Below, in pieces: positions 1 to 4,859 of a DNA stretch of 5,847 bases. The stretch comes from Armatimonadota bacterium (lineage in GTDB: Bacteria > Armatimonadota > Fimbriimonadia > Fimbriimonadales > ATM1): contig JACDEQ010000143.1 in the NCBI GenBank assembly GCA_013816225.1, forward strand, positions 1 to 5,847. The letters are read 5' to 3'. Position 1 is the first letter of the stretch. Each line of letters opens with the position of its first letter. The notes beneath the pieces were generated by a model. The model was not told the origin of the DNA, made no database searches, and saw nothing but the letters and a program-made list of their open reading frames with translations. Both the position numbers and the translations under genes were made by a program.

Positions 1-1
1 A

Positions 2-838
2 CGGTTCGTGGCGTCCAGGCTCTTTCCAGGAGCCGCTCTTGTTGTTAGGCAGGGACCTCGTGGAGTGATCGGCCCTCATCTCGTGGACAAGGCGCTTGCT
101 TTCCTTGTAGGGAACGTCGCCGATGTGCGCTTGGTCGACGATCTCTATCAAGCAAACCTCGCCGCGCTGTTTGCCACAGAGCCCGTTTCTGGCATTGGAT
201 TGCCGTTCGCCGCGACGGGATTCGGCAGCTCGGATGCAGCGTCTCGTCTCTTGGCTTCGTTGTCCGTTGGAACAAGGCCGAAGTCGGTAGAAGGGTTGCT
301 TGGCAGCATCGATTGGGTGACTTGGCTGCCTGTCGGGGCCGACGCGGCGGAACGGACAGAGGCGGCAGGGCTTGTCGCGGTGGCGGGCGGATTCTTGCGT
401 AACTCGGAAGAGAGAGTCTTGGCGGCCATGGCTAACGCCGGGGCCGTCAACGGGCCATTGTCCGGCGTTCGACGCTGGCTTTATCCCAACCAGCAATTGC
501 TTTCGGTTCAAGAACCGGGTTGGTGGTCAGCCCTCCGGTCTCCGGTGCGCCTTCTTTCGCCAGGGATGTCCCTCAGGGACGCCGGCGAAGGGTTTCTGGT
601 ACGGGCCGAGACTCAGACCACGGAATCCGTGAAGATCGAGGTCCAAAGCGATGCGCCGCTTCAAATTCTTGGGTCATCAAACCTCGAGCAGGTATTCGTC
701 ATCGGTGAGGAGCCATTTACAGTTAGGGCCCGGCCCGTGGCGCCTGGCCCGTGGAGGCTTAGGCTTGGGCGCCGCGGCCCTGGACGGGCGATCCCCAGGG
801 CGGCCCCAAGTCCGCGTTATAGTGGAGACCCACGTTGA
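2..838 (+). CDS. Unrecognised protein, 5' partial
   Basis: This open frame enters from the left edge. The first possible start inside the window is GTG at 8, but the frame is open from base 2, so the true start probably lies upstream. It encodes about 278 residues with no stop before TGA 836-838. I do not recognise the family. The first 150 residues are Ala/Gly/Leu/Val-rich and look like a soluble alpha/beta fold without transmembrane segments. The stretch around 470-720 contains WWSALRSPVRLL and alternating hydrophobic/polar segments that could be a C-terminal beta domain. The last ~27 codons are Arg/Pro/Gly-rich and read antisense through the 3' end of nadB, an 80-base convergent overlap. 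This tail may be read-through after loss of an earlier stop. Codon composition looks coding over most of the length. The gene is real with moderate confidence; its function is unknown. Confidence 0.6.
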   Translation, partial: RFVASRLFPGAALVVRQGPRGVIGPHLVDKALAFLVGNVADVRLVDDLYQANLAALFATEPVSGIGLPFAATGFGSSDAASRLLASLSVGTRPKSVEGLLGSIDWVTWLPVGADAAERTEAAGLVAVAGGFLRNSEERVLAAMANAGAVNGPLSGVRRWLYPNQQLLSVQEPGWWSALRSPVRLLSPGMSLRDAGEGFLVRAETQTTESVKIEVQSDAPLQILGSSNLEQVFVIGEEPFTVRARPVAPGPWRLRLGRRGPGRAIPRAAPSPRYSGDPR

Positions 839-2291
839 TCTTTCGGGCAAGCGCACCTTTGACGATCTGACGCGCGCATTCGATTAAATTCGCCGCTTCC
901 GCGCCGCCCACATAGAACTCGCTGCCCTCTCCGACCTCGTCGATGATCCCTTCTATCGCGTCGTGGGCATGCTTCAGCCCGCGACTACGGCGGACGATCG
1001 CAACTCCTTCCCACATCGTTCGACGCAGACGCCGAAGCACTCCGTCTACGATTCCGCGGCCAACAACCGGCACCGAGGGCGTCGCGGCTTCACCCGGGGC
1101 GGAGGCGGCCCGCGAAGAGGCGGCGTGGACGGCCGCGGACCATCCGAACACGACGGCTTCTAGGAGGCTGTTGCTCGCGAGACGGTTTGCCCCGTGCACC
1201 CCGGTGCAGGTGACCTCGCCTGCCGCATACAGCCCCTCGATTGAGGTTTGGCCATTCAGGTCCGTTTTCACGCCTCCGCATTGGTAGTGAGCAGCGGGGA
1301 CGACCGGAATCGGGTCGCGAGCGACGTCTATACCTAATCCGGCCAGCGTCTCAGAAATGAAAGGGAACTCGGCTTTGATCTTCTTGGCGGGAATGTGGGT
1401 CATGTCGAGGTGAACATACGGCACGCCTTCTTTTAGAGTTTCAGCGTGGATCGCTCTCGCGACGATATCGCGCGGAGCGAGCTCCGCCCTCGGGTCGTAG
1501 TCGAGCATGAAGCGCCTGCCGTGCACGGTTCGCAAAATCGCTCCCTCACCCCGAGCGGCTTCGGATATCAGAAACCCACGTCGGCTCCGATGGTAAAGCG
1601 TCGTGGGATGGAATTGGATGAACTCCATATTTTCAATCTTCGCCCCCACGGCTGCGGCGAGGCCGATACCGTCCCCCGTCGCGATAGGCGGGTTGGTGGT
1701 GAACCTGTAGACCTGGCAACAGCTGCCGGTAGCCAAACAGGTCGAGCGGCTGACGATCCGGATCGTGTCCCAATCCTTCTTGCGGACGATTGCGCCGGTG
1801 CACCTGCCATCTGCCATTTCAAGGGCCTCGCAAAACGCGTAGTCGAGGACCTGAATCCTCTTTTCGTTCATCGTGGCCGACGTTAGCGCCCGCTCGATCT
1901 CCCAGCCCGTTTGGTCTGCCCTGCGGACGATGCGGTTGCGGCTATGCCCGCCCTCACGACCCAGGCTTAGACCACCTTCGTCGAGATCGAATTGGGCCCC
2001 GATGTGGATGAGCCACTCCAGCCGGTCTTCGGCATGGCGGACGAGGAACTGCACCGCGGTAGGATCGCACAGTCCAGCTCCGGCGATAAGGGTGTCCTCT
2101 ACATGGAGTAATAACGAGTCGTCTTCGCCAACAGCCGCGGCCATGCCACCTTGGGCGTAGCTGGTGTTGCTATCGGAAAGCTCGGATTTCGTGACGATGA
2201 TGACGCGGCCGTGCGGCGCACATCTGAGGGCGAAAGTAAGGCCGGCGATGCCGCTTCCGATAACCAAGAAGTCGCATTCGAGCGTTTCCAT
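759..2291 (-). CDS. nadB: L-aspartate oxidase NadB
   Basis: This FAD-dependent cytoplasmic enzyme oxidises L-aspartate to iminoaspartate, which quinolinate synthase NadA converts to quinolinate in de novo NAD synthesis. The 510-residue protein is close to the usual family length. Visible motifs, counted from the ATG, are the FAD-binding GSGIAGL near residue 12, SYAQGGMAA near 44, RFTTNP near 196, HPTTLY near 228, SEAARGEGA near 243, ELAPRD near 270, HYQCGG near 335 (conserved active-site His) and GANRLASNSLLE near 367 (conserved Arg). The family end GLHYNADLG is followed by a short Pro/Gly tail. LATGSCC replaces the usual LATGG(A/G)G, a small oddity. I chose ATG at 2291, which lies two bases after the rex TGA with a weak GTGAAG-type ribosome site inside rex. 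TTG at 2297, overlapping the rex stop, is the alternative and adds two residues. It is very probably co-transcribed and translationally coupled with rex. nadA and nadC are not in the window. Succinate dehydrogenase flavoprotein is the related alternative, but the motif set fits NadB. Confidence 0.96.
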   Translation of the reverse strand: METLECDFLVIGSGIAGLTFALRCAPHGRVIIVTKSELSDSNTSYAQGGMAAAVGEDDSLLLHVEDTLIAGAGLCDPTAVQFLVRHAEDRLEWLIHIGAQFDLDEGGLSLGREGGHSRNRIVRRADQTGWEIERALTSATMNEKRIQVLDYAFCEALEMADGRCTGAIVRKKDWDTIRIVSRSTCLATGSCCQVYRFTTNPPIATGDGIGLAAAVGAKIENMEFIQFHPTTLYHRSRRGFLISEAARGEGAILRTVHGRRFMLDYDPRAELAPRDIVARAIHAETLKEGVPYVHLDMTHIPAKKIKAEFPFISETLAGLGIDVARDPIPVVPAAHYQCGGVKTDLNGQTSIEGLYAAGEVTCTGVHGANRLASNSLLEAVVFGWSAAVHAASSRAASAPGEAATPSVPVVGRGIVDGVLRRLRRTMWEGVAIVRRSRGLKHAHDAIEGIIDEVGEGSEFYVGGAEAANLIECARQIVKGALARKINVGLHYNADLGPPWGSPVQGRGAQA

Positions 2292-2293
2292 AC

Positions 2294-2920
2294 TCAATCT
2301 TCACTATAGTGCGCCAGAACGGCGAACTCCTGCGTGAAGGAAACGTCGCGCACCATGCAGCTTCGCGGAACCTTGATGTGCGCTGGGGAGAAGTTGAGGA
2401 TGCGACGAACGCCTCCTTCGATTACCATGTCTGCCGCTTGCTGAGCGGCCGGGCCGGGAACCGTCAGTACGGCGATCTTTGCATTGAGCTCGGGCAGCAG
2501 GGCGTGCATGCTGGCTGCGTCGCGCACAACCAGCCCACTGACCGGAGTGCCCATGACCGCAGGGTCGTTATCGAAGATACCGGCGACCTCGAATCCGTAC
2601 TCGGTGAGGCCGGGGTAGGCGGCCAAAGCCTGGCCAAGCCGCCCCGCCCCGATGATGACGACACGTTGCGTTCGGTCTAGCTTGAGAATTCTACCTATGT
2701 GCTTGCGCAGCCGCACGACTTCGTAGCCGACACCCGGCTTTCCCACCTCCCCGAAATGGCTCAGGTCTTTGCGAATCTGAGACGCCGAAATGCCGCAGCG
2801 ATCCTCGATCTTGGAGCTATTTATGAATGCGATGCCTTGCTTCTCGATGTCCCCGAGCACGCTAAAGTAGGTAGCAAGGCGCGCAAGGGTTGGGACCGGG
2901 GCTTTGGAATTGCCTTGCAT
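2294..2920 (-). CDS. rex: Redox-sensing transcriptional repressor Rex
   Basis: Rex is a homodimeric repressor that binds operator DNA when the NADH/NAD+ ratio is low and releases it when NADH binds. The 208-residue protein has family length. Residues 7-75 form the winged-helix DNA-binding domain, with the signature SASQIRKDLSHFGEVGKPGVGY at about 45-66. Residues 86-180 form the Rossmann NADH-binding domain, with GAGRLGQAL at 91-99, an acidic residue after the second strand (FDNDP at 116-120), VPGPAAQQAADM near 154-165 and NFSP near 177. The C-terminal helix ends in AVLAHYSED. ATG 2920 is the natural start by alignment with the family N-terminus; no good Shine-Dalgarno precedes it. nadB follows almost without a gap, which suggests an NAD-homeostasis operon, probably under Rex control. 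The upstream palindrome does not match the usual Rex consensus (TTGTGAA-N4-TTCACAA). Confidence 0.96.
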   Translation of the reverse strand: MQGNSKAPVPTLARLATYFSVLGDIEKQGIAFINSSKIEDRCGISASQIRKDLSHFGEVGKPGVGYEVVRLRKHIGRILKLDRTQRVVIIGAGRLGQALAAYPGLTEYGFEVAGIFDNDPAVMGTPVSGLVVRDAASMHALLPELNAKIAVLTVPGPAAQQAADMVIEGGVRRILNFSPAHIKVPRSCMVRDVSFTQEFAVLAHYSED

Positions 2921-2922
2921 CC

Positions 2923-2959
2923 GGAATCGGATTTTACCTGCCGGGTAGAATCCGATTCC
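2923..2959. promoter_or_regulatory. Near-perfect 16-bp-arm palindrome between rex and tRNA-Val
   Basis: Arms 2923-2938 (GGAATCGGATTTTACC) and 2944-2959 (GGTAGAATCCGATTCC) are reverse complements except for one position (T2934 against G2948). The spacer is 5 bases (TGCCG, 2939-2943). The palindrome fills most of the 41-base gap between two divergently transcribed genes. Each arm holds a -10-like hexamer pointing outward: TAGAAT at 2946-2951 on + and TAAAAT at 2936-2931 on -. Each has GGAATC 17 bases upstream, which is not a standard -35. The predicted starts would lie a few bases before the tRNA and a few bases before the rex ATG. It could be a bidirectional promoter, a repressor operator, or both. 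A terminator is unlikely because no transcript is expected to end here. The repeat is seen directly; its role is inferred. Confidence 0.6.
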
Positions 2960-2961
2960 CC

Positions 2962-3037
2962 GGGCGGTTAGCTCAGTTGGCAGAGCACTACAATGACACT
3001 GTAGGGGTCACTGGTTCAAGTCCAGTACCGCCCACCA
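2962..3037 (+). tRNA. tRNA-Val (anticodon GAC)
   Basis: The 76-base cloverleaf folds completely. The acceptor stem is GGGCGGT with ACCGCCC (2962-2968/3027-3033) and the D stem is GCTC/GAGC. The anticodon stem CTACA/TGTAG closes the loop ATGACAC, with anticodon GAC at 2995-2997. The variable loop is GGGTC, and the T stem ACTGG/CCAGT closes the loop TTCAAGT. Discriminator A3034 and an encoded CCA (3035-3037) follow. The A35, C36 and A73 identity bases fit valine, reading GUC and GUU codons. The gene diverges from rex. Its 3' half also encodes, on the opposite strand, the end of the recombinase remnant, so it is the probable integration site of the island on its right. Confidence 0.97.
2988..3037. 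other. Probable attachment site (att) in the 3' half of tRNA-Val
   Basis: The recombinase remnant on the minus strand reads into the tRNA and stops at TAG (2990-2988), so its last residues, ending VGGTGLEPVTPTVSL, are encoded by the tRNA 3' half. Integrases with this tRNA-encoded tail typically recombine at the same tRNA 3' end. The crossover should therefore lie in the T arm to acceptor region, roughly 3005-3037. The matching direct repeat that would mark the other end of the island was not found in this window and is expected further right, if it survives. Confidence 0.5.
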
Positions 3038-3609
3038 AGTTCATTTTGAACCTGACTCCTTGCGTTTCCCAGCCAGTTCGGGACCTCACTTTTCGCCGCC
3101 GCAACTTGTCCGTCAACTTGGTCTGCGCCTCCCGCTTGACCTCAGGACGAGATCGGGCGTACACGCGAAGCGTGAATCAGGGGCAGAGTGCCCGACAAGC
3201 TCCGAGACCGTACGCACGTCGGTGCCGCCTTCGATGTGAAGCGAAATGAACGTGGCTCGCAGGTCGTGAAGACGAAGAGACTTGAAGAAGACGCCTTTCT
3301 TCAGAAGAGCCTTCTTCAGTTTCTTGAAACCCGGGAAAAGTTGTCCAGACTAGCGGGCGTACCGGATGCGGTAACTAAAAACGTATTGAGATCCTCGGGC
3401 ATAGATATGATCGCCTCGTAAGCTTCGACCGTAAGGGGTATCGGCTTCTTAGTAGGCTTCTCCTTCACAGGCTTTTCAATCATGCGCCCATCGACCATAA
3501 CGATTTGTGGTCTTGAGGAGCACTTCTCGTCGTTCGTGGTCGATGATTCCCATCGGAGTCCGATGATTTCACCGCGTCTCAACCGTGTCTGAATGGACAC
3601 GCTTAGCAT
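2988..3609 (-). pseudogene. Tyrosine recombinase (phage-type integrase) remnant
   Basis: This is the C-terminal catalytic domain of a tyrosine recombinase, broken into several frames. From 3609 downward, the first frame gives SIQTRLRRGEIIGLRWE (catalytic Arg I near 3577-3579). A second frame from about 3544 gives DHERREVLLKTT. The first frame then resumes with KPTKKPIPLTVEAYEAI and ends at a TGA at 3318-3316. A third frame from about 3328 gives FKKLKKALLKKGVFFKSLRL and then HDLRATFISLHIEGG, with box II HxxR at 3268-3257, and ELVGH with its GH at 3193-3188. After another shift near 3172-3178 comes TLRVYARSRPEVKREAQ, with the catalytic Tyr codon at 3161-3159. The frame ends inside tRNA-Val at TAG 2988. 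The N-terminal SAM-like DNA-binding domain is missing; nothing resembling it is seen up to arsR. Each break could be repaired by a one- or two-base indel. The gene is almost certainly inactive unless the breaks are sequencing errors. Confidence 0.88.
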
Positions 3610-3682
3610 CGCTCATCCTTGTGACACCTTCATAAGAGGCACTGCCCCCATCAAGGATCCCGTCAATTTCGTCGGTTTTCGA
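3610..3682. other. Non-coding stretch between recombinase remnant and ars promoter
   Basis: I see no gene, RNA fold or clear repeat here. It is where the missing N-terminal part of the recombinase should begin, but minus-strand reading gives no recognisable integrase residues. The junction that removed the recombinase N-terminus and brought in the ars operon therefore probably lies in or next to this stretch. Confidence 0.4.
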
Positions 3683-3719
3683 TTGTCATTTCGTAAAACG
3701 TCGAAATGTGTGATATAAT
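3683..3719 (+). promoter_or_regulatory. Promoter of the ars operon
   Basis: A perfect -10 box TATAAT lies at 3714-3719, only seven bases before the arsR ATG at 3727. The -35 is unclear: TCGTAA at 3691-3696 has the right 17-base spacing but is weak, while TTGTCA at 3683-3688 is a good hexamer but 25 bases away. Transcription would begin at about 3726-3727, giving a leaderless arsR message. Confidence 0.6.
3687..3708. promoter_or_regulatory. Candidate ArsR operator (7-8-7 inverted repeat)
   Basis: CATTTCG (3687-3693) and CGAAATG (3702-3708) are perfect reverse complements around the 8-base spacer TAAAACGT. The repeat sits between and over the possible -35 elements, just before the TATAAT, and immediately ahead of an arsR gene. 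That is the usual place and size for an ArsR/SmtB-family operator, so autoregulation by ArsR is the natural reading. Binding is inferred. Confidence 0.6.
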
Positions 3720-3726
3720 CATTTCT

Positions 3727-4074
3727 ATGAATAACGCAATGAATGTACGTATCTTCAAGGCACTGTCGGACCCGACTCGGCTGCGCATCGTCGAGTGTCT
3801 GGCGGGTGCCTGCTGTGGTGGCACGGCGGAGGTCGATGAGTACGGCGCGGTCGAAGGACCGACCGCAGGCGAAGTCTGCTGCCGTATCACGGGAGCAGAC
3901 AAGATCACGTCGACGGTCTCGCACCACCTCCATGAACTGGAGGACGCAGGGCTGATCAAGCTCGAAAGGCGCGGGAAGACGACCGTTTGCACCTTAAGAC
4001 GGGAAGGGCTCGAGTCTCTGGGTGCTCACCTTCAAAGCTTAGCCAAAGGAGAAAGAGATTATGTCAGTTGCTAA
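3727..4074 (+). CDS. arsR: ArsR/SmtB-family arsenic-responsive repressor
   Basis: This winged-helix repressor should release the ars promoter when As(III) or a methylated arsenical binds its cysteines. The 115-residue protein opens with NVRIFKALSDPTRLRIVECL, the family's first helices. The recognition helix region is ITSTVSHHLHELEDAGLI (about 60-77), and the wing is KLERRGKTTVCTL (about 78-90). Cysteine pairs C29-C30 and C51-C52, plus C24, C88 and C115, could form the metal site. About 20 residues are inserted between the first helices and the CC-containing helix (GTAEVDEYGAVEGPTAG), which is longer than in the short canonical ArsR. Starts at 3706, 3727 and 3739 are in frame. 3706 lies inside the promoter and none has a Shine-Dalgarno. 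ATG 3727 sits exactly where transcription from TATAAT should begin, so a leaderless start is chosen. The 3' end overlaps arsI by 14 bases. Confidence 0.92.
   Translation: MNNAMNVRIFKALSDPTRLRIVECLAGACCGGTAEVDEYGAVEGPTAGEVCCRITGADKITSTVSHHLHELEDAGLIKLERRGKTTVCTLRREGLESLGAHLQSLAKGERDYVSC
4045..4052 (+). promoter_or_regulatory. Ribosome binding site of arsI inside arsR
   Basis: AAAGGAGA lies 8-9 bases before the ATG at 4061 and is the only strong Shine-Dalgarno seen in the window. It fixes the arsI start and contrasts with arsR, which has none. Confidence 0.8.
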
Positions 4075-4537
4075 GACCCACCTGTCGCTGAACGTAAAGG
4101 ATGTCACTCGCAGCACGGAATGGTACGAGGCCTTCTTCGGCGTCCCGGCCCACCAGCGAAGACCCGGATACGCCAACTTCGACCTGGAATCGCCGCCCCT
4201 CAAGCTCGCCTTGCAAGAGCATGATGCCGGCGCCGGCGGCCCACTCAACCATCTCGGCATCCTCGTCGACTCGAAGGAACAGGTTGATGCCGCGAAGTCG
4301 AGGCTCGAAACGGCCGGTCTTGTGACTTCCTCGGAGGAGAACGTTACGTGCTGCTATGCCAAGCAAGACAAGATCTGGATTCGAGACCCGGACGGAACTC
4401 CTTGGGAGGTCTACACACTCCTCAACGAAGTGGACGATGAAGACGATTCCCACGAGGGCGTCGAGGTCTCATCTTGCTGCACCGAGAACGTCGCCGAGTC
4501 GGATGTTGCCTGCTGCGTCAGCGGCTGCTGCGAATGA
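4061..4537 (+). CDS. arsI: ArsI/CadI-family VOC dioxygenase (C-As lyase)
   Basis: ArsI enzymes are Fe(II)- and O2-dependent members of the vicinal-oxygen-chelate fold that cleave the carbon-arsenic bond of trivalent organoarsenicals such as MAs(III), releasing As(III). CadI relatives are named as cadmium-induced proteins. The 158-residue protein starts HLSLNVKDVTRSTEWYEAFFG, the first VOC module. It continues with GPLNHLGILVDS at 60-71 and ends the domain with ENVTCCYAKQDKIWIRDPDG at 93-112 and WEVYT. H7, H64 and E116 are candidate metal ligands, and C97-C98 is the vicinal pair that binds the arsenical in ArsI. An acidic linker (DDEDDS) leads to a Cys-rich tail with pairs C139-C140, C151-C152 and C156-C157, which could bind or deliver metal. 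The ATG overlaps arsR, and the stop overlaps the arsC start as ATGA, so translation is coupled. Cadmium or glyoxalase-like function cannot be excluded from sequence alone. Confidence 0.93.
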   Translation: MSVAKTHLSLNVKDVTRSTEWYEAFFGVPAHQRRPGYANFDLESPPLKLALQEHDAGAGGPLNHLGILVDSKEQVDAAKSRLETAGLVTSSEENVTCCYAKQDKIWIRDPDGTPWEVYTLLNEVDDEDDSHEGVEVSSCCTENVAESDVACCVSGCCE

Positions 4538-4830
4538 AGCGTGTTCTGTTCCTCTGCTTAGTGGTTCAGGTGATGAAAGAGGCCGGGTTTTCGATGGAAG
4601 GGCAAGAACCGAAACTATTGAGCGAGGAACTGGCCGATTCGACGGACAAAATCGTGACTATGGGTTGCGGCGTTGATGCGGGTGCCTGTCCGGCGAAAGT
4701 CCTGGTTTCTGAGGATTGGGGCCTCGACGACCCGGCCGGCCAGCCCATCGAGCTGGTTCGCCAAATTCGCGACCAGGTTAAGGTGAAGGTGGCAGACCCT
4801 CTCGAACGCCTACGACGATTCGCGCAATAA
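4534..4830 (+). CDS. arsC: ArsC-like arsenate reductase, internally deleted (P-loop lost)
   Basis: This is a low-molecular-weight-phosphatase-type ArsC, the thioredoxin-coupled family that reduces As(V) to As(III). The 98-residue frame starts MKRVLFLC, the family's first strand up to the first Cys of the active site, and jumps straight to VVQVMKEAGFSMEGQ, which normally lies some 40 residues later. The rest is regular: PKLLSEELADSTDKIVTMGC, then GVDAGACP with C45 and C52 spaced like the shuttle cysteines, then EDWGLDDPAGQPIELVRQIRD and a C-terminal helix. The missing part would hold the CX5R phosphate-binding loop, so catalysis is not expected even though all three usual Cys positions remain. 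Full-length relatives have about 130-140 residues. The junction keeps the frame. The start overlaps the arsI stop (ATGA). Treat it as a probable pseudogene with an intact frame, unless the deletion is an assembly error. Confidence 0.85.
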   Translation: MKRVLFLCLVVQVMKEAGFSMEGQEPKLLSEELADSTDKIVTMGCGVDAGACPAKVLVSEDWGLDDPAGQPIELVRQIRDQVKVKVADPLERLRRFAQ

Positions 4831-4859
4831 GCCGTGTTTCATGCGTCTAAGAAGCAACG

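Noticed and set aside
777..801. GCCCTGG / CCAGGGC hairpin as a bidirectional terminator for the convergent genes
   Set aside because: There is no T-run on either strand and it lies inside both coding frames; in GC-rich DNA a 7-bp stem is weak evidence.
651..887. Plus-strand frame ending VETHVDLSGKRTFDDLTRAFD as a small gene or the frameshifted end of the first gene
   Set aside because: It lies almost wholly antisense to the conserved nadB C-terminus (ending near GLHYNADLG), so the protein-like look is best explained as a shadow.
3038..3053. GTTCATTTTGAAC hairpin just after the tRNA as a terminator
   Set aside because: The stem is only 5 bp, with no T-run after it, and it falls within the integrase remnant's reading frame.
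3188..3421. 77-residue plus-strand frame as a gene
   Set aside because: It is the antisense shadow of the recombinase remnant, whose HDLRAT and GH motifs lie on the other strand here.
3639..3656. Sequence like the tRNA 3' end (actgcccccatcaag against accgcccaccaag) as the second att repeat
   Set aside because: The match is short and needs a gap and substitutions; it is within chance expectation and would enclose only the broken integrase.
3706..3726. Upstream ATG at 3706 as the arsR start
   Set aside because: It would put the TATAAT -10 box and part of the operator inside the coding sequence, and the added residues MCDIIIS do not match the family N-terminus.
4474..4533. Longer arsC start at 4474
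   Set aside because: The extra 20 residues are Arg-rich and antithetical to the family N-terminus, and they overlap the arsI Cys tail; MKRVLFLC at 4534 with the ATGA overlap is clearly the start.
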